Shown: positions 16,243-25,520, counted from the stretch's first letter. The stretch: 64,000 bases of DNA from Microbacterium sp. (GCF_017305435.1 NZ_JAFKIP010000005.1:415580-479579); one strand, 5' to 3'. The notes: generated by a model from the letters alone, not told the origin. A program made the numbers and translations.

Positions 16243-16952
16243 CTCAAGTTGCAGTGCTCGCTGGCGGCCTGGGTACTCGCATTCGCTCTGCTTTGCCGCC
16301 CGGCACGCCTAAGGCGATGGCTCCCGTCAACGGGGTTCCCTTTCTGGAGATCCTATTGCGACGCCTACAAACCGCCGGCGCAAGCGAATTCATTATGCTG
16401 CTCGGCTACGAGGCGAAACAGATTGCATCACATTTTGGCGACGACTTTAGGGGCGTACCGATTGGGTATAGCGTCGAAACCTCGCCTCTCGGAACGGGCG
16501 GCGCGGTTTCTGCTGCGTTGCCGATGTTGGATCACCAGTTTGCCATCGTCAACGGCGACACTTTCGTAGATTTTTCGCTCGACGCACTGATGGCGACGCT
16601 TGATAAGTCGGACTTAGGGATGACGCTCGTCGAGGTGCCGAATGTGGCGCGATTTGGGAGCGTCGAGGTAGAGGAAGACATTGTGGTAAAGCTCCGCGAG
16701 AAGGGCAACGGGGGTGCAGGGCTCATCAACGCGGGAGCTTACGCTGTACGGCGTCGGCTTCTTGAAGGTCGATCGGCAGGGCCCTGGTCGTTTGAGAAGG
16801 ACATTCTGGAGAAGTTGCTCGACGAAGTGGCTCCTCGATTTGTTGTAAGCGCGCCGCCCTTCTTTGACATTGGGGTACCGGACGACTATGCGCTCGCATG
16901 CGAATATTTCAATAAGCCCAAGTCGTTATTAATCGGAGGTACGCGTGACTAG
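16239..16952 (+). CDS. hddC: D-glycero-alpha-D-manno-heptose 1-phosphate guanylyltransferase
   Basis: A 237-residue nucleotidyltransferase. The signature VLAGGLGTRIRSALPPGTPKAMAPVNGVPFLEI is complete, and the metal-binding region has NGDTFVDF. It forms GDP-D-glycero-alpha-D-manno-heptose, the donor known from S-layer glycans of Aneurinibacillus and from Gram-negative capsules. The ATG at 16239 overlaps the hddA stop (ATGA); an upstream in-frame extension would overlap hddA by more than 60 nt and lacks the motif context. GTP versus another nucleotide cannot be told from sequence alone, but the presence of hddA points to the GDP pathway. Confidence 0.88.
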   Translation: MTQVAVLAGGLGTRIRSALPPGTPKAMAPVNGVPFLEILLRRLQTAGASEFIMLLGYEAKQIASHFGDDFRGVPIGYSVETSPLGTGGAVSAALPMLDHQFAIVNGDTFVDFSLDALMATLDKSDLGMTLVEVPNVARFGSVEVEEDIVVKLREKGNGGAGLINAGAYAVRRRLLEGRSAGPWSFEKDILEKLLDEVAPRFVVSAPPFFDIGVPDDYALACEYFNKPKSLLIGGTRD

Positions 16953-17742
16953 GGATGATATCTCGAACGACCAACGAATGGATGGCATGGCGCCACGCAT
17001 TGAGTTGGGCTTGCTAAGTGCGTCGCCGCTCTCCTTCAGCGAAATCATCGCTGGAATCGATGCGATTGTTGAACGCGGGCAAGGCGCAGAGCTTATTACC
17101 CCTGTCAACGCAACCATGCTGCACGTGGCTCATGACCAACCAGTGCTGGTGGAGGCAGTGAGGCGCGCGTCGCTCGCTCCCTGCGATGGATGGCCTATCG
17201 TGGCGATCGCCCGGCGCGTCGCGAGAGACCGTGGAATTGAGCGCGTCACCGGCGCCGATCTTCTACCGAAGATCGTGATGGAACGTGATTACCGAGTGTT
17301 GTTGGTGGGAGGCGCGCGCGATGCGGCGCTGCTGGCGGCTGCTGAACTGAAGAAACGCGGCGCTCGCGCCGAACTATTGCCGTCTGAAACTGTTCCGCCG
17401 GAGGAGTACTCCGACCCTGAGCGACGGAAGCAATTGGTTGCACGCATAACGCAGTCTGGGGCCGACATAATATTCTTGGGGCTTGGGATTCCGAAGCAAG
17501 AAGTGCTCGCGCTTCAGTGTCTTGAAGTGGCGCAAAAGGGCGTCTACGTGTGCTGCGGTGCGGCAATCGACTTTGTTGCAGGATTTCAGTCACGCGCCCC
17601 GGGATGGGTTCGGGGCCTCAAGTTGGAGTGGTTATGGAGGATTGCTTCTAATCCCCGCCGACTCGCTGGCAGGTACATTTCAGCTGTTCCGGAACTTGTT
17701 CGAGTGTCCCGTCGGGCACGAGTGCTCGACGGCGGAGCCTGA
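16945..17742 (+). CDS. WecG/TagA/CpsF family glycosyltransferase (GT26)
   Basis: A 265-residue peripheral membrane glycosyltransferase. The family pattern is full: ELITPVNATML, the GADLLP pocket, DIIFLGLGIPKQE, and the C-terminal CCGAAIDFVAGFQSRAPGWVRGLKLEWLWRIASNPRRLAGRY. GT26 enzymes add the second sugar to a lipid-linked first sugar (ManNAc, ManNAcA or glucose in known cases). The GTG at 16945 overlaps the hddC end by 8 nt, with GGAGG 5 nt upstream. Position suggests that it extends the primer made by the phosphoglycosyl transferase. The donor here is unknown. Confidence 0.9.
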   Translation: MTRDDISNDQRMDGMAPRIELGLLSASPLSFSEIIAGIDAIVERGQGAELITPVNATMLHVAHDQPVLVEAVRRASLAPCDGWPIVAIARRVARDRGIERVTGADLLPKIVMERDYRVLLVGGARDAALLAAAELKKRGARAELLPSETVPPEEYSDPERRKQLVARITQSGADIIFLGLGIPKQEVLALQCLEVAQKGVYVCCGAAIDFVAGFQSRAPGWVRGLKLEWLWRIASNPRRLAGRYISAVPELVRVSRRARVLDGGA

Positions 17743-18019
17743 GTTCTCAGTGTCTACTCCCCGGAGACAAGTTCTGAGCCACGCGAGTTTGTTTCGCGGA
17801 TCGCAACCGTGTCAGTCTTGAGTAGCGGAATGATCGCTCCGAACAGTACGAGGGACCATCTTTGCCCGACTGCGACCCGCGCATGCACACCGGACTGACT
17901 TCGACCCGGTCGGGTACGGAGTCCACCTGTTATGCGAGAGCTTCATGCCGTATAGTCCGACAATCGACATATACACCGTTCCCACCTCACTTGGTCTCCC
18001 CTTTTCTCACTGGAGTACT

Positions 18020-19036
18020 ATGTCTCGTTTTGTGGTAACCGGTCACGCGGGCTTCATCGGATTTCATGTGGCTAGGCAGTTGTTGGAACACGGCCATGAG
18101 GTATTGGGCGTGGACGCGATCACCGACTATTACGATCCATCGCTAAAACGATCGCGTCTTCAGTCGCTCCGCCACTTCGATAAGCTCGTCGGGGAAGAGT
18201 TCGAATTGGAGGACGCTGACCGGTTGCTGCGCAGTATCACAAACTTTGAGCCAGATGTTATTATTCATTTGGCGGCGCAAGCCGGCGTCCGGTATAGCCT
18301 CGAGGCTCCGTTCGCGTACATTCAAGCTAATCTTGTGGGTACATTCAATCTTCTCGAGGCTGCGCGGATTTCTAAACCGAAGCATCTATTGCTAGCATCA
18401 TCCTCTTCCATTTACGGCGGCAATCAGTCGTTGCCTTGGTCGGAAACGGACAGGACCGACTCGCCGATGTCACTCTACGCTGCGACCAAGAAGGGCACAG
18501 AGGATCTCGCGCACTCGTACTCAAGTCTGTGGGGTATTCCAACGACCGCGTTCCGTTTTTTCACTGTCTACGGGCCGATGGGTCGTCCAGACATGGCACT
18601 TTATAAGTTCGTGAAGGCAGCATTTGACGGCGACGCGATTGATGTATATGGCCACGGAAAAATGCGTCGCGATTTCACATACATTGACGATCTGGTCCGC
18701 GCCATAGTAGCTCTGATCAACACCCCGCCGGTAAAGAATAGCCCTGTAGGTACTGCTGACTCACTGAGCCCCGTGGCTCCATATCGATCAGTGAATCTAG
18801 GTGGGGGCGTTCCAGTCGAGCTGATGAGCTTTATCGAGTCGGTAGAACAAGCCACGGGCAGGACGCTCAAGAAGAATATGCTGCCTATGCAGATGGGGGA
18901 CGTGCTCGAGACGTACTCTGAGACGACTTTGCTCCGGGAGTTGATCGGCGAGATACCACGCACCCCGGTGACAACTGGCGTAGTCTCCTTCGTTGACTGG
19001 TATAAGTCCTACTTTCATATCGATTCGACAACGTGA
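18020..19036 (+). CDS. UDP-glucuronate 4-epimerase-type NAD-dependent epimerase
   Basis: A 338-residue short-chain epimerase. The nucleotide fold starts FVVTGHAGFIGFHVARQLLE. The stretch DAITDYYDPSLKRSRL is typical of UDP-glucuronate 4-epimerases, and the catalytic motif is YAATKKGTE after SSSSIYGG. The substrate would be UDP-glucuronate from Ugd, giving UDP-galacturonate. I start at ATG 18020 (TGGAG upstream) because MSRFVVTGHAGF is the family N-terminus. The preceding 277 nt from 17743 has no gene and includes a TATAGT box at about 17954, so a promoter there is possible. An upstream in-frame ATG would add 25 unconserved residues. Confidence 0.88.
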   Translation: MSRFVVTGHAGFIGFHVARQLLEHGHEVLGVDAITDYYDPSLKRSRLQSLRHFDKLVGEEFELEDADRLLRSITNFEPDVIIHLAAQAGVRYSLEAPFAYIQANLVGTFNLLEAARISKPKHLLLASSSSIYGGNQSLPWSETDRTDSPMSLYAATKKGTEDLAHSYSSLWGIPTTAFRFFTVYGPMGRPDMALYKFVKAAFDGDAIDVYGHGKMRRDFTYIDDLVRAIVALINTPPVKNSPVGTADSLSPVAPYRSVNLGGGVPVELMSFIESVEQATGRTLKKNMLPMQMGDVLETYSETTLLRELIGEIPRTPVTTGVVSFVDWYKSYFHIDSTT

Positions 19037-19050
19037 TCTGAGATTCGGCA

Positions 19051-20415
19051 ATGTCAGACGCAGTGGTGGTTGCTTTCGCGCTAATGCTCGTGGTATCGAT
19101 AGCGGGCGATGGAAGACTCGCGTTGGTGTGTTCGATATTGTGCCTCGCTTTCGTGCCCGTAAACTATAGGATCACACCCGCCGTTCTATTCTTCGCCATG
19201 TGGGCTATTGTCGGCATGTTTCCACATCGCGGGCGCGATTCTTGGCGGGCGCCAACTGTTGCACCTGCCGCATTCCCTCGGGCGCCGGGCATCATCTTTA
19301 TTGCGCTGCTCCTCCTCCTGTGGTCAACGGTTAGCGCCGACTCGGAAGCGTCGTGGCAGTGGGTCGTCATAGCCATCTTCTGTGTCGTAGTGCCGTTCGC
19401 GTCCGAGCTCTCGCGTCGTAAGCCGACATGGGCTACTACGGCGGTAGTTCTTGCTGTAGTTGCAGTGGCCGCAGCGATTTTCGCCGTGCTGGAATCAACG
19501 GTCGGGTTCAATCCCTGGCGAGCAGTGTATTCGAGCTCGGTGCTCGCGCGAGAGTGGTCGGTCACACGAGTCATCGTTGGATTTGGGCACCCTCTTGTTG
19601 TCATGGTGTTCGCGGTGACGGTCGGATCCATGTCGGTGGCGCGTTGGGTTCGACTTCGACGTCCGATCTGGATATTGCCCGCCGCCGCATGCGTGATCCT
19701 GCTGTGGCTTTCCGTTACGCGAAGTGGGCTGGGGGCTCTTGCCGTCGGCGTTGCGGTTGGCCTTCTACCGGCCGCGTTCTCCCTGCGATCAAAGAGTAGG
19801 AAGCTCGCAGTTGGCGCGATCACGGTCGGAACTATCGCGGTGTATCTGGTTGCGAACTCGGCTCTATTTGAAACTCGCTCCACCAGCATTGACGGAACAT
19901 CATCGCTCGACTATCGACTAGAGACCTACGGTCCGATACTCCAGGCAATTGCGGATCACTGGCTATTAGGTGTTGGGCCCGGCGCCGGGCAATCCTCGAT
20001 GATGTTGACTTCAACACCCAACATCGAGAGTTCAGCGCTGCAATTGGCCCTCGGCCTTGGCCTCCCGCTATTCGTGGTCGTCTGTTGCTGCGCGGTCTGG
20101 CTTGTGGTTACAGGACTACGCCGCGGTCATGTCGAGGCATCAGCAGGGCTAGTGGCGTACTTGGTGGCGATGTCGACTTGGAACGCACTAGACACAAACC
20201 CGGCTCTCATGGTCCTACTTGGCTTGCTAATCCTGGGATGTCGAGAGGTGCCCCAGGTATCCCAGGTTAACGGGGAGGATCGCGGGCAATCAGTTCCCGA
20301 CTTCTCACAGAACTCGGAGGTCGACCGGGGTTCTGGACTTCATGCGCCAGCAACACCGCGGGGTCCGGCGGCCGCGTTCGTGCCCACCTCGTTTCGCTCT
20401 AGAGCGTCGACGTAG
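19051..20415 (+). CDS. Wzy/O-antigen ligase-like membrane protein (probable polysaccharide polymerase)
   Basis: A 454-residue protein with about 11 hydrophobic segments and a charged, probably disordered tail of about 55 residues. The Wzy_C-like core is WLSVTRSGLGALAVGVAVG, followed by a large extracytoplasmic loop containing GVGPGAGQSSMML, the typical arrangement in O-antigen ligases and polymerases. With Wzx, Wzc-like kinase and initiating transferase nearby, polymerase is more likely than ligase. It follows the epimerase by 14 nt. Its last 76 nt overlap the 3' end of the convergent GT4 gene, an unusual tail-to-tail overlap. The upstream ribosome binding site is weak. Confidence 0.82.
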   Translation: MSDAVVVAFALMLVVSIAGDGRLALVCSILCLAFVPVNYRITPAVLFFAMWAIVGMFPHRGRDSWRAPTVAPAAFPRAPGIIFIALLLLLWSTVSADSEASWQWVVIAIFCVVVPFASELSRRKPTWATTAVVLAVVAVAAAIFAVLESTVGFNPWRAVYSSSVLAREWSVTRVIVGFGHPLVVMVFAVTVGSMSVARWVRLRRPIWILPAAACVILLWLSVTRSGLGALAVGVAVGLLPAAFSLRSKSRKLAVGAITVGTIAVYLVANSALFETRSTSIDGTSSLDYRLETYGPILQAIADHWLLGVGPGAGQSSMMLTSTPNIESSALQLALGLGLPLFVVVCCCAVWLVVTGLRRGHVEASAGLVAYLVAMSTWNALDTNPALMVLLGLLILGCREVPQVSQVNGEDRGQSVPDFSQNSEVDRGSGLHAPATPRGPAAAFVPTSFRSRAST

Positions 20416-21446
20416 CGCCTAGCCTGCGTCGCAGGGTCGTACTCATCGCGCGCTCGCGCGAAACCTCCACGCGATAGCGTTTCACGAAGCTCGCTGCTCT
20501 CTCGTAGAGCAAGCAGCGACGTCAGTGCCGAGGACGACGAATTCTGCTCAAACTTGAGTCCGCTGATCCCGTGCTGAACAAACTCCGCTGCTCCGCCGGC
20601 ATCAACAACCACTACCGGAAGACCGCTTGCTTGCGCTTCCGCCAAGGTGCGACCACTCGGCTCCCGATCACTCACAAACAGCAAGGCATCCAGCCCGTCG
20701 AACACGAGTTCCTTGGGGACTTTTCCTTCAAACGAGACGCGGCTACCTAGGTCGGCCGCCGACGCCACGATCTTCTCCGCGTATCCGTCCGCTGCATAGC
20801 TTGATGAACCACGTATCACCAGCTGCAGGTCCGCCGGAGCGCTTCGCATGACCTCGATAGCAAACTCAACGCGCTTCTCAGGGTCGATTCGTCCAACGAC
20901 CCCAATAGTCCGGAACTGGTCGAATCGAAACCCGGGGAGCCGCTCACTCACCGCGACTGGCCTATACACAACCTCTGTCGGCAACGCGCGCTCGAGTTGT
21001 GACGCGGCGAACCTGCTGACGGCTATCGCAGCGTCAAACCTGGCTGCTGCGAGTCGTATCGAGACGAACATCCGTTGTTCTGGACGAGGACAGTCGTGCA
21101 CGTCGATGACTAGACGAACTCCCCTGCGCCGCAAGACGCCTCGCAGGAGCGCAAGTGGGGGGACGACAATCAGATCGAACGCCACAGCATGTGAGTTGGA
21201 AGGCAATCTCAGCGCTGCCCAAAAGAATGTCGCCATCGACCTAAGGCGTCCGCCTCCGCGCACGACACGCACATTCTCGTTCACCTCGCTCCGCCACAGC
21301 TCTGCGAGGCCTTCGGACGCTGATACAAGAGAAATGTCAGCTAGGTTCTGCCGTTGAATCTCACTCGCGAGAGCCAGGAGGCTGTTCTCACCTCCCCACA
21401 CTGCTCGCGCCGAGGATAGAAAGACCATCTTCTTGCTAGTTGGCAT
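20340..21446 (-). CDS. GT4 family glycosyltransferase
   Basis: A 368-residue GT-B transferase. The N-terminal half starts MVFLSSARAVWGGENSLLALASEI. The donor-binding half carries RTIGVVGRIDPEKRVEFAIEVM, LVIRG, and the E-x7-E region LLFVSDREPSGRTLAEAQASGLPVVVVDAGGAAEFVQHG. I favour the ATG at 21446, with AAGGTGG 5 nt upstream. Another in-frame ATG at 21497 would overlap the flippase gene by 17 nt and has no ribosome binding site. It is the last gene of the minus-strand half of the locus. Donor and acceptor are unknown. Confidence 0.87.
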   Translation of the reverse strand: MPTSKKMVFLSSARAVWGGENSLLALASEIQRQNLADISLVSASEGLAELWRSEVNENVRVVRGGGRLRSMATFFWAALRLPSNSHAVAFDLIVVPPLALLRGVLRRRGVRLVIDVHDCPRPEQRMFVSIRLAAARFDAAIAVSRFAASQLERALPTEVVYRPVAVSERLPGFRFDQFRTIGVVGRIDPEKRVEFAIEVMRSAPADLQLVIRGSSSYAADGYAEKIVASAADLGSRVSFEGKVPKELVFDGLDALLFVSDREPSGRTLAEAQASGLPVVVVDAGGAAEFVQHGISGLKFEQNSSSSALTSLLALRESSELRETLSRGGFARARDEYDPATQARRYVDALERNEVGTNAAAGPRGVAGA

Positions 21447-21480
21447 AGAGCCACCTTCAACCTTTCGGGGATCGTCCATC

Positions 21481-22740
21481 TCAGGATGATTCGACATCTT
21501 GTTCTGGTGGACCAGCTCTTGTCGCCCTCATGACCATTGCAAGAGAGAGGACTCCAGCCACTGTTTGCGCGAGCGCGAATCCCAGAATCGCGCCAACTGC
21601 CGATCCCGATATCTGGCCAACGCCGACCGCAACAGTCAGTGATGTCAGCGCAATCAGGGGGAAGGGCCATGAGATGCCGTGCATTAGTAGGATGCGAGAT
21701 CCGAGTATGTTCAAGCCCAGCGAAGGAAGTGCAGTCAGGAGAATTGGTGCCCAAGAGAGACCGGTAATCAAGTCATCGTCCAACCCCAACTTGTCGGCAC
21801 CGAAGTAGGCCGCAACAGTCGCGGTTGCCAGAACCGCTGCTACTATCGCCCCGCTGCGCGCGGTCCTAAGCATGAGCAGCACTACGGTCTTCGAATATTG
21901 GCGAGCATCAGCCGATTCGCGAATGTGCTTGGGAACTGCTGCCACGGCTGGGAGGACAACGGCGCTTGACATGACTTGGTTTGCGCCTGAGTAGAGTCTG
22001 ATGGCCATGTCGCCAGAAGAAATAGCTCCCAGCCCGGCGCTCGCAAGTGCGGCTCTTACATAGATTGGAAGCAACTGCGAAATCGACACTGAGCCGATTT
22101 GATTCAGTAGTGTGACGATCTTCGGAAACTCCATGCGGCCTGTCGCGGGGGCAGCGTGCTCAACGCCCTTGAACAAGTACCAGGTCCTCAAGGCCTCGCC
22201 CGCGACGATAACCAGCGCAATAACCGTTATCTCCGTTGTTAGAAGGACTGCCAATATTGCGGGCAGACCCTTAAAAGCCTGGCTTATCAAGACTCGTGGT
22301 ATGCGGCCATTCGCGACGAGCGTGCCCACAATGGGCGCCGAGGCGCAAGAGATCGGGGCGGCAAGGGCAATCGGTAAGAGGGACGTGAGGAGCGTGACTG
22401 TTAGGTCGGTCCGCCCCGAGGATAGTCCATAGACGAGGCTGAGTGCCGGATAGAGGGCGGCCGTGCCAATCGCACCAAATGAGGCACTTCGTAGGATCGC
22501 GGCAACCATGGCGCTGCGAGCGGGAGTTAGTCCCGCGCCGATTAGGTTAATCGCGCGTGCAGTATAGGAGGCCTCCAGAGTCGAGCCCGCGATTGTCGTT
22601 ACTACTAAAGCGATTGAAATCGCGAGGAGGAGAGAGTCGGAGGAGTTTGGCGGAAGGCGTGAGATAACGACAATTGGAACAATAAAGCCAGGGAGACTTC
22701 CTAGGAGCATCGCGCCTAGGTTGCGCATTCGATCGTGCAA
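21481..22740 (-). CDS. Wzx-like polysaccharide flippase (MOP superfamily)
   Basis: A 419-residue integral membrane protein with about 12-13 hydrophobic segments and few charged loops, of typical flippase length. The N-terminus (MRNLGAMLLGSLPGFIVPIVVISRL) and the loop near residue 230 (NQIGSVSISQLLPIYVRAALASAGLGAISSGDMAIRLYSG) resemble MurJ/Wzx proteins. It would move the lipid-linked repeat unit across the membrane for the Wzy polymerase. It starts 7 nt after the upstream GT4 stop. Assignment rests on topology, length and locus more than on a strict motif. Confidence 0.75.
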   Translation of the reverse strand: MHDRMRNLGAMLLGSLPGFIVPIVVISRLPPNSSDSLLLAISIALVVTTIAGSTLEASYTARAINLIGAGLTPARSAMVAAILRSASFGAIGTAALYPALSLVYGLSSGRTDLTVTLLTSLLPIALAAPISCASAPIVGTLVANGRIPRVLISQAFKGLPAILAVLLTTEITVIALVIVAGEALRTWYLFKGVEHAAPATGRMEFPKIVTLLNQIGSVSISQLLPIYVRAALASAGLGAISSGDMAIRLYSGANQVMSSAVVLPAVAAVPKHIRESADARQYSKTVVLLMLRTARSGAIVAAVLATATVAAYFGADKLGLDDDLITGLSWAPILLTALPSLGLNILGSRILLMHGISWPFPLIALTSLTVAVGVGQISGSAVGAILGFALAQTVAGVLSLAMVMRATRAGPPEQDVESS

Positions 22741-22747
22741 GGCTGCC

Positions 22748-23920
22748 TCACGGTCTCCGGTGACGTGCGCCTCGCAATACTCCGAGGTGGGCCTCGGCGA
22801 TATCGTCCCAATGATACTCGGATCGAGCCGCTGCTCTCGCGGTTTGTGACATGCGAGATAGGAATTCAGGGGAATCAGCCAACTGAATGATGGTGTCGGC
22901 GAATGCGTGTGGGTTGAATGGTTCGACGACGACCCCTGTTCGGCCAGAGTCTATAACCATGGAAATGCAAGATGTATCCGCGGCGACCGGCGGAGTTCCA
23001 CTTGCCATTGCTTGAGCAAACATTACTCCGAATGTCTCGACCATCGAGTGGCTTAAGAAGAGATCGGCGGAGGCGTAAATTTCTGGTAGGTCCGACTCAT
23101 CGACATATCCGGCAAACTCGACAGCATCTGCTGGCAGCTTATCGGCCTGCTTCTCGAGGCTTTCTCGCTCGGGCCCGGTGCCAACCACAATAAGCTTGAA
23201 TCGTCCGGGCTGAGCGGTCTCCAAGATGCCCATCACCTCAAGCAGAACGTCCACGCGCTTGACGTCTGCCAACCTCTGCACGGCCAAGAGGAAAAAGGTA
23301 TCGTCGCCACTCGCTCGCCGCCACTTGTCTCGTTGACGCTCTACAGAAACAAGATCCTTCTCTGCAAAATATGGCGTGTCTGCTCCGTACGGCACAACGG
23401 TCGCCGATGACGTCCACCGCGATCCACTCAAGTAATACTTGGAATTTGCGGTGATTGCGTTTGCTGCTCTCAGTACGAGTTCCGCATGAAGCCTACGCCA
23501 CCAACTGAGTCCGGCAAGGACATCTGACCTACCAACCAGGGACAGCACCACGGGTATATTCATCAGTCGTGCTGCTACTGCCACCAGTCCGTGGGGATAC
23601 ACAAACTGCAGATTAATAACATCAACCTGTCCCGCGCGTTTCAACTGGCGAATGTAGCTGATCTCTCGCACGGCGAAGAATGCTGATGCCTTCTTTAGTA
23701 TTCGCGTCTTTTGAGTTCTCGGAGGAACTCTCGAGATCGAGTACATTGCCTCGCGCGTGTGATCGAGCGCCTCAAAGCCATCGTCCGTTGAATCAGCGGG
23801 TATGGTGGTGGCGATCGTGACAGTTTCGGTCTCCGCGACGCGGCGGTATATTTCGTGGATTCCAACTTCCGCTCCGCCGACGATCGGAAAGAATGTCGGT
23901 GTCAGAACAAGGACCTTCAA
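22748..23920 (-). CDS. GT4 family glycosyltransferase
   Basis: A 390-residue GT-B enzyme with a typical start MKVLVLTPTFFPIVGGAEVGIHEI. The glycine-rich phosphate loop is GGAE, and the C-terminal half has LLAVQRLADVKRVDVLLEVM, LIVVGTGPERE and the donor site ADLFLSHSMVETFGVMFAQAMASGTPPVAADTSCISMVIDSGRTG. The E-x7-E motif is present. The ATG overlaps the end of the preceding gene in the operon by 4 nt. Probably one of the transferases that build the repeat unit on the cytoplasmic face. The sugar is not predictable. Confidence 0.9.
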   Translation of the reverse strand: MKVLVLTPTFFPIVGGAEVGIHEIYRRVAETETVTIATTIPADSTDDGFEALDHTREAMYSISRVPPRTQKTRILKKASAFFAVREISYIRQLKRAGQVDVINLQFVYPHGLVAVAARLMNIPVVLSLVGRSDVLAGLSWWRRLHAELVLRAANAITANSKYYLSGSRWTSSATVVPYGADTPYFAEKDLVSVERQRDKWRRASGDDTFFLLAVQRLADVKRVDVLLEVMGILETAQPGRFKLIVVGTGPERESLEKQADKLPADAVEFAGYVDESDLPEIYASADLFLSHSMVETFGVMFAQAMASGTPPVAADTSCISMVIDSGRTGVVVEPFNPHAFADTIIQLADSPEFLSRMSQTARAAARSEYHWDDIAEAHLGVLRGARHRRP

Positions 23921-24912
23921 TGCAAAATCCGATCGTACATAGCTCGAAGTTCAGAGGCGGTGCGCTGTTTCGAGTACTTGGTGGGTTCTTCGCTCCGAGT
24001 TTTCTTCTGCGGCGTGCCGGATACGAAATCTCTCAAGCAGTGGGAAATTGACTCTACGTCGGTGGGCGTAAACCACCCCGCCGCTTCGCTTGCTGTTTCG
24101 CGGAAGACAGGGATGTCTGAGCACAAAACCGGAACTCCCTGGTCTAGCGCGTCAACACCTGGCATCCCGAATCCTTCGTAGAGAGAGGGGACCACGAGTG
24201 CGGTCGCTCCTCTGAGATAGTCCGACATCAGTTGATCCGAGATAGCTCCGAGGATTTCGACGCCAGGCGGTGCTGAAGCCCAGCCGGCCCGGCCGATTAT
24301 CTTGAGGTCGAAGTCACCGCTCAGGCCAGAAATCCGGAATGCTTCCGCCAGCCTCGTGAGGTTCTTGCGTGGTTCCACAGTGCCGATGGCGAGGAAGTAG
24401 GGCTTGTGCTGCCCCGCGACGGACGATAGGTCCGCGGTCGTTGAGAAGGAATGTGAAGACGGATGCGGCGAAACGACGTGTATTGGGTTGGTGGGGAAGA
24501 TTTCGGCAAGTTCTTCAGCAACGGTGTGGGTTACAGTTACAAGGTCGACGCCGCGCGATGCTGCCTTCTCGGCCATAGGTTTGTAGTACTTCATGCCCAT
24601 AGAAGTTGCGGTATCAGGAAACTTCCACCATGTGAGGTCATGTATCGTCATCGCGACCGCACGCCCTTTCCTGGGCGCTATTGCTGGGGGGAAAGTCGGG
24701 CAGTGAACCAGATCGACGTCGCGTGCGCGGGCGGGTATCGAGATCCAGTCTGACCGGACGCGGGCGGCTACGCTCGACGGATCGCTGGAATAGAGGGCGA
24801 CATCGTCCCACTCCGCGGCGACCGAGACCAGCGATCGCGTGTACCTCTCCCAGCCGCTCATCCTCCACGAACCAGCAGATCGTGCATCGAGCAGAACGCG
24901 CGCAGTCATCAC
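23917..24912 (-). CDS. GT4 family glycosyltransferase (mannosyltransferase-like)
   Basis: A 331-residue GT-B enzyme, shorter than its neighbours. Motifs: MTIHDLTWWKFPDT in the acceptor half, then FLAIGTVEPRKNLTRLAEAF and ALVVPSLYEGFGMPGVDALDQGVPVLCSDIPVFRETA with the E-x7-E pair. IHDL and TVEPRKNL are common in WbaZ/mannosyltransferase-like GT4 proteins that use GDP-linked sugars. GDP-heptose is therefore one candidate donor, but this is inference. It overlaps the genes on both sides by 4 nt, so the minus-strand set acyltransferase-GT4-GT4-flippase-GT4 is an operon. Confidence 0.9.
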   Translation of the reverse strand: MMTARVLLDARSAGSWRMSGWERYTRSLVSVAAEWDDVALYSSDPSSVAARVRSDWISIPARARDVDLVHCPTFPPAIAPRKGRAVAMTIHDLTWWKFPDTATSMGMKYYKPMAEKAASRGVDLVTVTHTVAEELAEIFPTNPIHVVSPHPSSHSFSTTADLSSVAGQHKPYFLAIGTVEPRKNLTRLAEAFRISGLSGDFDLKIIGRAGWASAPPGVEILGAISDQLMSDYLRGATALVVPSLYEGFGMPGVDALDQGVPVLCSDIPVFRETASEAAGWFTPTDVESISHCLRDFVSGTPQKKTRSEEPTKYSKQRTASELRAMYDRILH

Positions 24913-25520
24913 GAATCCTGCGCAAACTGACTAGCGGGGTGTGTGGATCCGACAGCCTCGCGCCACCAGGTTGGGCGCGTCCTCGCTCTTGAAAGCGGCT
25001 TGGTGGGATAGACGACCATATCGTCGTCCACATCTCGTGTTATGACCACGCCTGGTCCGATGTGAACTCTGTTGCCGATTGTTACGGCCCCAAACACTGC
25101 TGCCCCCGGGCCCAGAAACACCTCGTCGCCGATGACGGGTGCCTCGTCCCGCGTTGAGCCAAGCGTCACGCCAGGGTGCAATCGACAGTTGCGACCAACC
25201 TGAGCCTTTGAGTTGACGACGATGGTGCCGTAGTGCGCAATCGACAGCCCCGGCCCGAACACATGGGGTGGGATAGAGAAGCTCAGCACGATCGACGCGA
25301 TCTGGAATGCTGTACGAACGGTCGCCCGGCGCGCGCGGCCGAGCACACCGGCTGACGCTAGATCGGCGAACTCGAGCCAGCGCAATAGAACGATGAAAAG
25401 AACCTCTGGTCGGGTGAACGCCAGCCTCAGCGTCAGCGCCGACACCCTGGACGATCGCATGTCGGCCGCGATCGTCATACGCCTCGTGTTGGCCAGCTCA
25501 GCGCGTAGTGCTTTCTTCAC
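24909..25520 (-). CDS. Serine-acetyltransferase-like hexapeptide acyltransferase
   Basis: A 203-residue protein if started at GTG 25520. The left-handed beta-helix is obvious: GLSIAHYGTIVVNSKAQVGRNCRLHPGVTLGSTRDEAPVIGDEVFLGPGAAVFGAVTIGNRVHIGPGVVITRDV. The catalytic His of the CysE type is in SIAHYG. Such CysE-like enzymes in polysaccharide loci O-acetylate sugars. The frame stays open to an ATG at 25676, but the extra 52 residues are Arg/Pro-rich and unconserved in style and would leave only 52 nt to the divergent ugd start, so I prefer the shorter form. It is probably the first gene of the minus-strand operon. Confidence 0.8.
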   Translation of the reverse strand: MKKALRAELANTRRMTIAADMRSSRVSALTLRLAFTRPEVLFIVLLRWLEFADLASAGVLGRARRATVRTAFQIASIVLSFSIPPHVFGPGLSIAHYGTIVVNSKAQVGRNCRLHPGVTLGSTRDEAPVIGDEVFLGPGAAVFGAVTIGNRVHIGPGVVITRDVDDDMVVYPTKPLSRARTRPTWWREAVGSTHPASQFAQDS

